From Lasioglossum baleicum (taxonomy: Eukaryota > Arthropoda > Insecta > Hymenoptera > Halictidae): 64,000 nt of DNA. The translations under genes were made by a program, and so were the position numbers. Below the pieces are notes generated by a model. That model saw only the letters and a program-made list of their open reading frames with translations, was not told the origin of the DNA and searched no databases. Each line of letters begins with the position of its first letter. The first letter of the stretch is position 1. This document shows positions 8,942 to 16,639 of this stretch, in pieces. The stretch lies in contig NW_027469241.1 of the NCBI RefSeq assembly GCF_051020765.1, positions 239,774-303,773 of the forward strand, in the 5' to 3' direction.

Positions 8942-11900
8942 GGGCCCGAACGGCCTCGTACCCAGTCATTTCGGCCCGCGTAGCGAATACAGAGTTCGGA
9001 TCAGCAACCGTATCGAAACCTCCGCTACTTGTCGTAGGCGCACACATTGCTTTCCACCGGGTGCTCGCACTGATCGACTCGGGCTCGTCGCTCTCGTTCG
9101 TGAGTCGCGAAACCATTGTGGTCGTGGGGGAGGCCGCCACGATAACGACGGCCGAAAACGAGTGTTATTTTCTTCTGGCCACGGGAGCCGTCGATCGCGC
9201 CGTAGATCAAGCTCGATTTTCGCTACGAATCAGAGACCAAACGAGGGAAATTTTCGCTTACGTCCTCGATAATTTAGTAAATCCGGTTTTGCTGGGAGTC
9301 GACGCGATCGCTCAGTTCGGTATCGTTGTCGAATATCATCGGGAGAAATGGCACTTTGCATCGCGGCCGCAGGTAGAATTTTCATTCGGTTGTATCTCGG
9401 AAAAGCCGCTCTGCTGCGGCCTACAGCGAATTTCCGAATCGCAGAAGGAGCGGTTGCGCGTATTTCTCGAGCGAGAAATGAAAGGCTTCGACCGGGTGCC
9501 TGGCGTGACGACTCTGACCGCTCACCGAATCGATGTCGGTGATAATAGGCCGATCAAACAACGTTACTATCCGGTCTCGCCGATCGTCCAGCAAGCGATC
9601 TACCGAGAAGTGGATTCGCTGCTGGAAAACGGAATAATCGAGCCGTCGGAAAGTGAGTGGTCGAGTCCGATCGTCATGGTAAAGAAAGCGAACGGCAAAT
9701 ATCGGTTTTGTTTAGACTTCCGGAAAGTGAACGAAGTTTCTAAGAAAGACGCGTACCCGCTGCCTATCATGTCGAGCATTCTAGATAAATTACGAGCCGC
9801 GAAATACATCTCGACCCTCGATCTCTCGCAAGCGTACTTCCAGATTCCGCTCGAAGAATCGAGCAAGGAGATAACAGCATTTACCGTTCCGGGGAAAGGG
9901 TTATTCCAATTTAAGAGAATGCCGTATGGGCTCACGGGAGCCCCGGCAACTTTCCAACGTCTCGTAGACAGGTTGATCGGGCCCGAAATGGAGCCTTACG
10001 TGTTCGTGTATTTAGATGACGTCATCATCGCGACACCCACGTTCGAAGGCCATCTCGAGTGGCTCCAACGGGTTCTAGATCGCATAAAATCGGCGGGATT
10101 ACTCGTAAACCCGGATAAATGCGAATTCTGTAAGGAGGAAGTTCGGTACCTCGGATTTGTGGTCAGCCAGGAAGGGTTAAAGGTCGATTCCGATAAAGTC
10201 GCACCGGTAATATCGTTTCCGGTCCCGCGGAATGTAAAACAACTGCGGCGATTTCTGGGGATGGCCTCGTGGTATCGCAGGTTCATTCCGGATTTCGCCA
10301 CAGTCGCGGATCCGCTGAACATCCTTTTGCGGAAGGACGCGAAGTGGAAGTGGGAGCGTGAACAGCAATCCGCTTTCGAAAAATTACGAACGTTAGTCGC
10401 GACCGCCCCAACCCTGGCCTGCCCACATTTCGAGGTGCCCTTCACCTTGCAGACTGACGCTAGCATGGTAGGACTGGGAGCCGTGCTGGTACAAGAGATC
10501 GAGGGAACCGAAAGGGTCATCGCGTTCGCGAGTCGGTCGCTTAGCGCGGCTGAACGAAAATATTCCGCGACCGAACTAGAATGCCTCGCGATAGTGTGGG
10601 CCGTAGAGAAATACAGAGCGTATCTCGAAGGATACCACTTTACGATCGTGACCGACCACAATAGTTTACGGTGGTTAAGAAAATTGTCGAACCCCTCCGG
10701 TCGGCTCGCGCGGTGGGCGCTCCAATTATTAGAGTACGATTTCGAGATTAAGTATCGAAAAGGAGCGCTCAATCGCGTACCGGACGCGTTATCACGCATG
10801 TACGAGGGAGTCGAACCGGGGGAAGGGGGGGTCGAATTAGTGACCGCGGCCGTGACGAAACTCGAGTGGTTCGATCAGAAATTCCGAGAAGTAGAAAGCG
10901 GCCCAGAGCGCCACCCCGACTGGTCCATTCGCGAGGGGCAACTTTTCCATCGTCGTACCGACCCGTTAATCTCCGAAATTCTCGGCGGTGATTTAGACGA
11001 GTGGAAACTCGTCGTACCGGCCGAGAAAAGAACTGAAATTTTGAGGGAAAGCCACGACGAGGTGCAAGCGGGTCATTTGGGGGTTGAGAAAACCTACCAT
11101 CGAATAGCGACCCGGTACTATTGGCCGGGAATGTTTCGCACGGTCGTAGAATACGTGCGACGCTGCCCCACGTGTCAGTTAACGAAGGTTGAGCAATCAC
11201 TCCCTTCTGGGCTCATGGGAAGGCGTCGTATAGGCGCGCCGTGGATGGTTATCGCAACCGATATTATGGGCCCGCTTCCCCCGAGTCGTGCAGGGTTTTC
11301 GTACCTGCTCGTAATTCAAGACCTTTTTACGAAATGGGTCGAGTGTTGCCCCCTGCGGAAGGCCACCGGGGCCAAGATTTCGGACGCGCTGGAAGACCTT
11401 GTCTTCTCACGTTGGGGGACGCCCGAGGTATTGCTCACAGATAACGGTACCGAATTCGTGAATAAAGCGATTCACGAACTCGCACGAACTTACGGGATCG
11501 CGATCACGACGACACCCCCGTATCACCCCCAGGCGAATCCTGTCGAGAGGGTGAACCGGATACTAAAAACGATGATAGTATCCTACATCGAAAAAGACCA
11601 CCGTACGTGGGACGCGCACTTAGCGAAATTTCGATTCGCGTATAACACCGCGTACCACTCAGTGCTGCAAGCTTCGCCCGCGTTCTTGAATTTCGGACGC
11701 GAACCGAAACCAGCGTCATGCATTCGCGAGAGCGAGGAATCGCCGGTTGACCTGGAGGTAGCGCCTATCGAGGGATGGTCAGAGCGTATGTCGCACCTGG
11801 CCACATTACGCCACTGGGTCACCGAAAACTTAGAGCGAGCGTACGAGACGCAGGCGAAAAATTACAACCTGCACCGAAAAGACATCCGTTTCGTGGAGGG

Positions 11901-12660
11901 AGACCTCGTCCTTCGTCGACAGCGCGTCCTCTCGTCCGCCGCGCAGAACATCGCGGCCAAATTGTGCCCAAAGTTCAGCGGCCCTTTCCGAGTCGCGAAA
12001 GTATTATCGTCGGTCGTCTATCGACTAAGTACCCCCGAAGGGAAGGACGCCGGAAAGTCGCACGTGTCCGACCTGAAGCCGCACACTCCACCGCTCGAGG
12101 GAGAACAAAACGATAACACCCCAGTACCCTCCTTAATTACAGATGGAGGATACAGAGGAACCCCAGCAAATACGGCGCAGCCGGGTCGCGGTGCGGCAAC
12201 AGATAGAGGGGCTCAAGGAGGAACTAGGGTACCTCCAACACCTAGTGAATCTCCTGTCACCAGGGGTCGCCCACGAGGAGGCCCTCGAAACGTTATCGCT
12301 GGTGGAATGGAGGTGGAATGGGGTGAAGGAGCGCACCAAACAACTGTGCACACTCGTCCACACACCACCGGAACTCCTGACGGAAGAGGAATCGGAGGAA
12401 GCGTCGACCTCAGGCGACGCAGAGACCGTGGTCCAGCAACCGACCGGAGGGCGAGTATCGGCTCGCGAGGAAGCAGAGCCGCCGGTCACGCCGCGGGAAG
12501 GAGCCATACCCGAGCAGGCTACGGCCGAGGCCACTCCGCCGCGCAAGGAGGAGGTAGCCCGGCCGCCGAAGAGAGAGACCGAGGCAACAACGGAGGAGGA
12601 GAGGAAGGAGACGCCGCAACGGAAGCAGAAGGCAGCCGCATTCCAGCCCGCGTCAGATAA
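8827..12660 (+). CDS. pol: Pol polyprotein of element B (PR-RT-RNase H-IN), up to 1277 aa
   Basis: Encodes the enzymes that copy and integrate the element. Counting from the ATG at 8827: aspartic protease with IDSG (Asp84); reverse transcriptase about 265-440 with YLDD at 395-398; RNase H starting at TDAS (Asp544); integrase with an HHCC zinc site (His743, His750, Cys780, Cys783) and catalytic Asp812, Asp872, Glu907; then a GPF-containing C-terminal module ending near residue 1090. The last ~170 residues are Gly/Arg-rich low complexity and overlap ORF3 in another frame. The frame is -1 to gag and overlaps it by 115 nt, so a Gag-Pol fusion by frameshifting is more likely than initiation at 8827. 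No stop or frameshift breaks it. Confidence 0.92.
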   Translation: MSRAANSTLLSLRGTRGNRERLPSLPSAGGKLLPKPLVRARTASYPVISARVANTEFGSATVSKPPLLVVGAHIAFHRVLALIDSGSSLSFVSRETIVVVGEAATITTAENECYFLLATGAVDRAVDQARFSLRIRDQTREIFAYVLDNLVNPVLLGVDAIAQFGIVVEYHREKWHFASRPQVEFSFGCISEKPLCCGLQRISESQKERLRVFLEREMKGFDRVPGVTTLTAHRIDVGDNRPIKQRYYPVSPIVQQAIYREVDSLLENGIIEPSESEWSSPIVMVKKANGKYRFCLDFRKVNEVSKKDAYPLPIMSSILDKLRAAKYISTLDLSQAYFQIPLEESSKEITAFTVPGKGLFQFKRMPYGLTGAPATFQRLVDRLIGPEMEPYVFVYLDDVIIATPTFEGHLEWLQRVLDRIKSAGLLVNPDKCEFCKEEVRYLGFVVSQEGLKVDSDKVAPVISFPVPRNVKQLRRFLGMASWYRRFIPDFATVADPLNILLRKDAKWKWEREQQSAFEKLRTLVATAPTLACPHFEVPFTLQTDASMVGLGAVLVQEIEGTERVIAFASRSLSAAERKYSATELECLAIVWAVEKYRAYLEGYHFTIVTDHNSLRWLRKLSNPSGRLARWALQLLEYDFEIKYRKGALNRVPDALSRMYEGVEPGEGGVELVTAAVTKLEWFDQKFREVESGPERHPDWSIREGQLFHRRTDPLISEILGGDLDEWKLVVPAEKRTEILRESHDEVQAGHLGVEKTYHRIATRYYWPGMFRTVVEYVRRCPTCQLTKVEQSLPSGLMGRRRIGAPWMVIATDIMGPLPPSRAGFSYLLVIQDLFTKWVECCPLRKATGAKISDALEDLVFSRWGTPEVLLTDNGTEFVNKAIHELARTYGIAITTTPPYHPQANPVERVNRILKTMIVSYIEKDHRTWDAHLAKFRFAYNTAYHSVLQASPAFLNFGREPKPASCIRESEESPVDLEVAPIEGWSERMSHLATLRHWVTENLERAYETQAKNYNLHRKDIRFVEGDLVLRRQRVLSSAAQNIAAKLCPKFSGPFRVAKVLSSVVYRLSTPEGKDAGKSHVSDLKPHTPPLEGEQNDNTPVPSLITDGGYRGTPANTAQPGRGAATDRGAQGGTRVPPTPSESPVTRGRPRGGPRNVIAGGMEVEWGEGAHQTTVHTRPHTTGTPDGRGIGGSVDLRRRRDRGPATDRRASIGSRGSRAAGHAAGRSHTRAGYGRGHSAAQGGGSPAAEERDRGNNGGGEEGDAATEAEGSRIPARVR
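8914..8920 (+). promoter_or_regulatory. Candidate -1 frameshift heptamer in gag/pol overlap
   Basis: The heptamer ggaaaac, read G GAA AAC in the gag frame, lies 21 nt before the gag stop, inside the overlap. The A-site part (A AAC) is a good slippery codon, but the P-site part departs from the X XXY YYZ rule. No downstream pseudoknot was established. The need for a -1 shift is clear from the frames; the exact site is a guess. Confidence 0.25.
12127..12142 (+). promoter_or_regulatory. Splice-acceptor-like site directly before ORF3
   Basis: The sequence ccctccttaattacag ends immediately before the ORF3 ATG. It has a pyrimidine-rich stretch, a branch-point-like ttaat and a terminal CAG. In env-carrying insect elements the third frame is translated from a spliced subgenomic RNA, so an acceptor here would make sense. 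Splicing itself is inferred. Confidence 0.35.
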
Positions 12661-12979
12661 AGCCTCAGCAGCGGCGAAAACATCGGGGCCAGTCGACAAG
12701 AACCGACAACAAAGAACGGCGAGTTGGGGCCAATATGAGAAATGGATGGCCAAGGAACGATTCCAGTTGAAAGATCCAGACGCGTGCTGGAATTGCGGGA
12801 AATACGGCCATGACCGCAACAAATGCCCGCAAAATATAAAGACGCACTGCTTCCGGTGCGGCCGATCGGGGTGCTCGGTGAGGACGTGCCCGATATGCGG
12901 CTCCTCATGGCGCAAAGCGCAACTGAAGCAAGACGGGAACACCGGGGCTTCACACCAACGCCCTTCGCGAGGGGCTTGA
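12143..12979 (+). CDS. ORF3 of element B: coiled-coil/zinc-knuckle protein of unknown function, 278 aa
   Basis: Not a recognised family. It starts at an ATG inside the pol C-terminus (518-nt overlap, frame +1 to pol) and runs past the pol stop. Residues about 15-40 look helical and heptad-like (IEGLKEELGYLQHLVNLL). Residues 77-190 are acidic, then Pro/Lys/Glu-rich and probably disordered. Residues 215-228 are CWNCGKYGHDRNKC, a perfect CX2CX4HX4C knuckle; residues 236-249 are CFRCGRSGCSVRTC, a CX2CX4CX4C variant, followed by CPIC. The spacing mirrors the two knuckles of Gag in this element, suggesting a duplicated nucleocapsid domain. There is no signal peptide, transmembrane segment or cleavage site, so it is not Env. 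It may be an RNA-binding accessory protein; this is inference. Confidence 0.7.
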   Translation: MEDTEEPQQIRRSRVAVRQQIEGLKEELGYLQHLVNLLSPGVAHEEALETLSLVEWRWNGVKERTKQLCTLVHTPPELLTEEESEEASTSGDAETVVQQPTGGRVSAREEAEPPVTPREGAIPEQATAEATPPRKEEVARPPKRETEATTEEERKETPQRKQKAAAFQPASDKASAAAKTSGPVDKNRQQRTASWGQYEKWMAKERFQLKDPDACWNCGKYGHDRNKCPQNIKTHCFRCGRSGCSVRTCPICGSSWRKAQLKQDGNTGASHQRPSRGA

Positions 12980-13000
12980 AGGCCCACCTCTAATAGGCCC

Positions 13001-13029
13001 GAGAAGAACCGGCCCTTTCGGCGGGTGGC
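13001..13029 (+). promoter_or_regulatory. Candidate polypurine tract, element B
   Basis: The purine run gagaagaa (13001-13008) lies about 20-30 bp before the 3' LTR. The motif gagaagaaccg is also kept at the same place in diverged element A. It is not directly next to the LTR as called, so either the tract or the LTR start may be off by some bases. Confidence 0.35.
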
Positions 13030-13463
13030 AGAGATCTGGTTTTTTTTGGGGTGTGCGAGCAGTAAATGTGTCGTTGCTTTGTTTTTTTTTCTCTCTGTTA
13101 ACCCCTCTCGCACACGCCACCGCCGATACGAAACAGGCAGTTTTTTTTATGTAAAAGAGTGGTAGCAGTTCTCGGGAGCTAATAAAAAGTTACTTTCGTT
13201 TCTCCCCGACAAGGGATAATTAGCGTGAGAAATTTATTTCGAAACCCCGATCCCTCCCAAAGGTCAACCGACGCCCATAGCTCGTCCGAAGTTCCGGTGC
13301 TGCCACCGAGGATCGTCGTTCGTTTGTTTTGTCTGTGTTTGTTATAGGGTATTCGTAAGGCGTGGTTGTCGCTTCGTGGTGAAGGCTCCGATTGTAAAGG
13401 ACATCTCTTAGGGAGGAACGCTCTCTCACCTGTCGAGCCGCGGATCACGGGGGCGACGAAACC
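13030..13463 (+). repeat. Truncated 3' LTR of element B
   Basis: The first 434 bp match the start of the LTR at 1-435 almost exactly (poly-T length varies). Identity stops after gcgacgaaacc. The remaining ~1.84 kb, including AATAAA and the LTR end, is absent. Confidence 0.88.
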
Positions 13464-13480
13464 CCCCCCAATTGCCAATT
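13464..13480. other. Inversion junction between elements B and C
   Basis: The B LTR leads into a C8 tract (13462-13469), then aattgcca, then the reversed LTR end of element C. The bases gcca plus att are the complement of aat-tggc, that is, the LTR/primer-binding-site boundary plus the first four bases of a primer-binding site. The C side thus retains internal sequence beyond its LTR rather than ending cleanly. No target-site duplication is visible. Confidence 0.7.
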
Positions 13481-15752
13481 TGTCACGTTAACCTTTTTCC
13501 GGCGAGCTGTTAGACCCGCGGAAGCCGGTTACCTTCGGGCCTTGCAGGCGCTGAGACCAGGCCGCGGGCAAGCCGAGTGCACGCGGTCCGCCCGAGACAA
13601 TACGAGACTCGAAGATTCGGCGATTTCCTCACGAAAGCTAAAGGTTCGGGCGCCAGGCACCGCTAGGATGCCACACGAAACGCAAAACTCTGCTCGAGCT
13701 CGGAGACGCCGAGGTCGAGAGCCGAATCTTCGAGATACGCGGATCGAAAATGACGTCGCGACTAGGCCAGATGGTTCGAACACGGGGTGACTAGGACAGC
13801 CCTCTCGGCAGGACGGATCTCACAGGGAATCGAATAATTCGACTACGATATGGTCTCGAGCTATTTATTGTCGCAGTCGTTGAGTTACAAAACCAGCGGC
13901 CACGTGGCCGCGACCCGAGAGCCCGCGCTCTTCATACAAGATAGCGAAAAGATGGCCGTTCGCTGCGCGGTTGTCCTACCGATTTCGCTCGCAACGATAC
14001 CGCTGACAATTATCGTCGTTTCGTTCGCAACGAACTTCGGAAACGCGAGGCGCAGATGACCGGCGAACTGCGAGACTGCCGCGATGACTTCCGCACGTGA
14101 ATCGCCCCGACGCGTACGTTATCGATCACGCGATCGAACGCCGACGGACAGAATACGCGTTTCGACAGGAGACACAGGATTCGAGAAACGCGAAGATACC
14201 GAATTGAATTACTTTCACGAACGCGACTCCTCGGAAGACACTCTTCCGCACGCAATTTACAGAGGAAAACTCTCCCGAAATATTCCCGAACAATCTCAAA
14301 GCATTCCGAGAGGAATGCGAGCGAATTATCGAGGACCGAACGGGAAGCGTTCGTCCTCGCACGACGAAGGTCGAGCCGGCGCGCAACGAAAATACCGAAT
14401 GGATCACAAGTGCGACTTACCGCTTCTCGTGGCGTTATTGTTCCGTTTTCCGGAGGATAAACGGCTCCCGATAGAGCTGGGCTCGTTGAAACTTTGCCGA
14501 CGCCACGTAATCCTCTCAACGGGACACTCGGTTCGCAACTTCCGATTTCGCGGCGCGATTACAATGAAGGGAAACACGTCTCAACGTCGTGATAGCCAGC
14601 GCGACAGTGATCCATCGATTTTCGGCCGCCTAGCGGATCGAACTCGGCTCCCCCCCACTCGACCGTTTTCCCGAATTGCTTATGGCGTGTTTCCACGGCG
14701 TGACTCGGCGGCACAGGAGCGTTCCCTCTTCGCGCCCTAGGGCCCCGGGCAATCACGAAATTGGTCAAGGAGCCTATCGCTCGACTTGACCAGCGGAGGG
14801 GCTTCCTCTTCTTGGCTACGAGGGCACCGACCCCGGGGCAGCTCTCCCTTGATGGGGCGAGACGGCGTCAGGGTGTTCCGTCAGTCCGTATCGGACGAGA
14901 TGTTCGCAAGCTGCTGTCCTGGCGGCGCCTCCGGTTTGCTTGCCGAGTGTCCTCGCACCAAGCTCTAATTTCTCGAAACGGCCATTCGCTTTTCCGTCGG
15001 GAGCTTCCTGGCCTTGGGGCGATTGTTCATTTCCCGTGACAATTCGGACGATCGGTGGTTCCTTCTGCGCGTTCCATATACGGCCCTGAAACTTGCCGTT
15101 CTCGGCACGCGCGACAGATGTCATTAGGAGGTCCTCGATAATATCGGAATCTCTTAGAGGAGCGCTCTCGAATCCTGTCTCGGTACGTGTCCCGTTAGAG
15201 GGCGGTCCGGTCCTTTATCGCTCTCGAAAATATGCACGAAACAAACGGAGAAGGGACGTCGCAAACGTTGCAACGTCACAACTCCCCCCCCCCCTTAAAA
15301 TGGACCGGACCGACACGGTTTCGTCGCCCCCGTGATCCGCGGCTCGACAGGTGAGAGAGCGTTCCTCCCTAAGAGATGTCCTTTACAATCGGAGCCTTCA
15401 CCACGAAGCGACAACCACGCCTTACGAATACCCTATAACAAACACAGACAAAACAAACGAACGACGATCCTCGGTGGCAGCACCGGAACTTCGGACGAGC
15501 TATGGGCGTCGGTTGACCTTTGGGAGGGATCGGGGTTTCGAAATAAATTTCTCACGCTAATTATCCCTTGTCGGGGAGAAACGAAAGTAACTTTTTATTA
15601 GCTCCCGAGAACTGCTACAACTCTTTTACATAAAAAAAACTGCCTGTTTCGTATCGGCGGTGGCGTGTGCGAGAGGGGTTAACAGAGAGAAAAAAAAAAC
15701 AAAGCAACGACACATTTACTGCTCGCACACCCCAAAAAAAAACCAGATCTCT
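13481..15752 (-). repeat. Complete 3' LTR of element C (2,272 bp)
   Basis: The best reference copy of the young LTR in this window. On the element strand it starts agagatctgg and ends TGACA. It has one copy of the ~752-bp segment that is doubled in the LTR at 1-3030. The exact 5' end is uncertain by up to about 10 bp because no copy with an independent left flank is visible. Antisense and sense open frames of 218 and 169 aa inside it have no known domain. Confidence 0.88.
13864..13869 (-). promoter_or_regulatory. Poly(A) signal AATAAA in 3' LTR of element C
   Basis: Seen as tttatt on the plus strand, within the conserved block. This is the signal that would end element C transcripts. Confidence 0.5.
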
Positions 15753-15773
15753 GCCACCCGCCGAAAGGGCCGG

Positions 15774-15781
15774 TTCTTCTC
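15774..15781 (-). promoter_or_regulatory. Candidate polypurine tract, element C
   Basis: The run gagaagaa on the minus strand is the mirror of the element B candidate, about 20 bp before the 3' LTR. Confidence 0.35.
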
Positions 15782-15802
15782 GGGCCTATTAGAGGTGGGC
15801 CT

Positions 15803-16639
15803 TCAAGCCCCTCGCGAAGGGCGTTGGTGTGAAGCCCCGGTGTTCCCGTCTTGCTTCAGTTGCGCTTTGCGCCATGAGGAGCCGCATATCGGGCACGTCC
15901 TCACCGAGCACCCCGATCGGCCGCACCGGAAGCAGTGCGTCTTTATATTTTGCGGGCATTTGTTGCGGTCATGGCCGTATTTCCCGCAATTCCAGCACGC
16001 GTCTGGATCTTTCAACTGGAATCGTTCCTTGGCCATCCATTTCTCATATTGGCCCCAACTCGCCGTTCTTTGTTGTCGGCTCTTGTCGACTGGCCCCGAT
16101 GTTTTCGCCGCTGCTGAGGCTTTATCTGACGCGGGCTGGAATGCGGCTGCCTTCTGCTTCCGTTGCGGCGTCTCCTTCTTCTCCTCCTCCGTTGTTGCCT
16201 CGGTCCCTCTCTTCGGCGGCCGGGCTACCTCCTCCTTGCGCGGCGGAGTGGCCTCGGCCGTAGCCTGCTCGGGTATGGCTCCTTCCCGCGGCGTGACCGG
16301 CGGCTCTGCTTCCTCGCGAGCCGATACTCGCCCTCCGGTCGGTTGCTGGACCACGGTCTCTGCGTCGCCTGAGGTCGACGCTTCCTCCGATTCCTCTTCC
16401 GTCAGGAGTTCCGGTGGTGTGTGGACGAGTGTGCACAGTTGTTTGGTGCGCTCCTTCACCCCATTCCACCTCCATTCCACCAGCGATAACGTTTCGAGGG
16501 CCTCCTCGTGGGCGACCCCTGGTGACAGGAGATTCACTAGGTGTTGGAGGTACCCTAGTTCCTCCTTGAGCCCCTCTATCTGTTGCCGCACCGCGACCCG
16601 GCTGCGCCGTATTTGCTGGGGTTCCTCTATATCCTCCAT
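15803..16639 (-). CDS. ORF3 of element C: coiled-coil/zinc-knuckle protein of unknown function, 278 aa
   Basis: Same length and layout as the element B copy: predicted helix at residues 15-40, disordered acidic and Pro-rich middle, knuckles at 215-228 (CCHC) and 236-249 (CCCC). It differs at Thr4Ile, Glu145Gly, Arg154Lys and Asn187Ser. The first three lie in the overlap with pol and are silent there. All cysteine and histidine ligands are kept. The acceptor-like sequence before the ATG is also kept (16640-16655). No known function; possibly an accessory RNA-binding protein derived from a duplicated Gag nucleocapsid domain. Confidence 0.7.
   Translation of the reverse strand: MEDIEEPQQIRRSRVAVRQQIEGLKEELGYLQHLVNLLSPGVAHEEALETLSLVEWRWNGVKERTKQLCTLVHTPPELLTEEESEEASTSGDAETVVQQPTGGRVSAREEAEPPVTPREGAIPEQATAEATPPRKEEVARPPKRGTEATTEEEKKETPQRKQKAAAFQPASDKASAAAKTSGPVDKSRQQRTASWGQYEKWMAKERFQLKDPDACWNCGKYGHDRNKCPQNIKTHCFRCGRSGCSVRTCPICGSSWRKAQLKQDGNTGASHQRPSRGA

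Larger units (their letters stand above)
4696..13463 (+). mobile_element. Element B: full-coding Ty3/Gypsy LTR retrotransposon, 3' LTR truncated
   Basis: The element reads LTR, tRNA-Lys primer-binding site, 917-nt leader, gag, pol in the -1 frame, ORF3, and a 3' LTR cut to 434 bp. All three reading frames are open. Domain order protease-RT-RNase H-integrase with integrase last marks it as Ty3/Gypsy (Metaviridae-like). LTRs above 2 kb and a tRNA-Lys primer resemble Drosophila Ulysses and Osvaldo elements (family knowledge; placement inferred). The 3' truncation removes the AATAAA present in complete LTRs, so transcripts from B should read into element C. Confidence 0.9.

Noticed and set aside
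12143..12979. ORF3 as an envelope protein
   Set aside because: There is no signal peptide, transmembrane segment, cleavage site or disulphide pattern; the cysteines form zinc knuckles.
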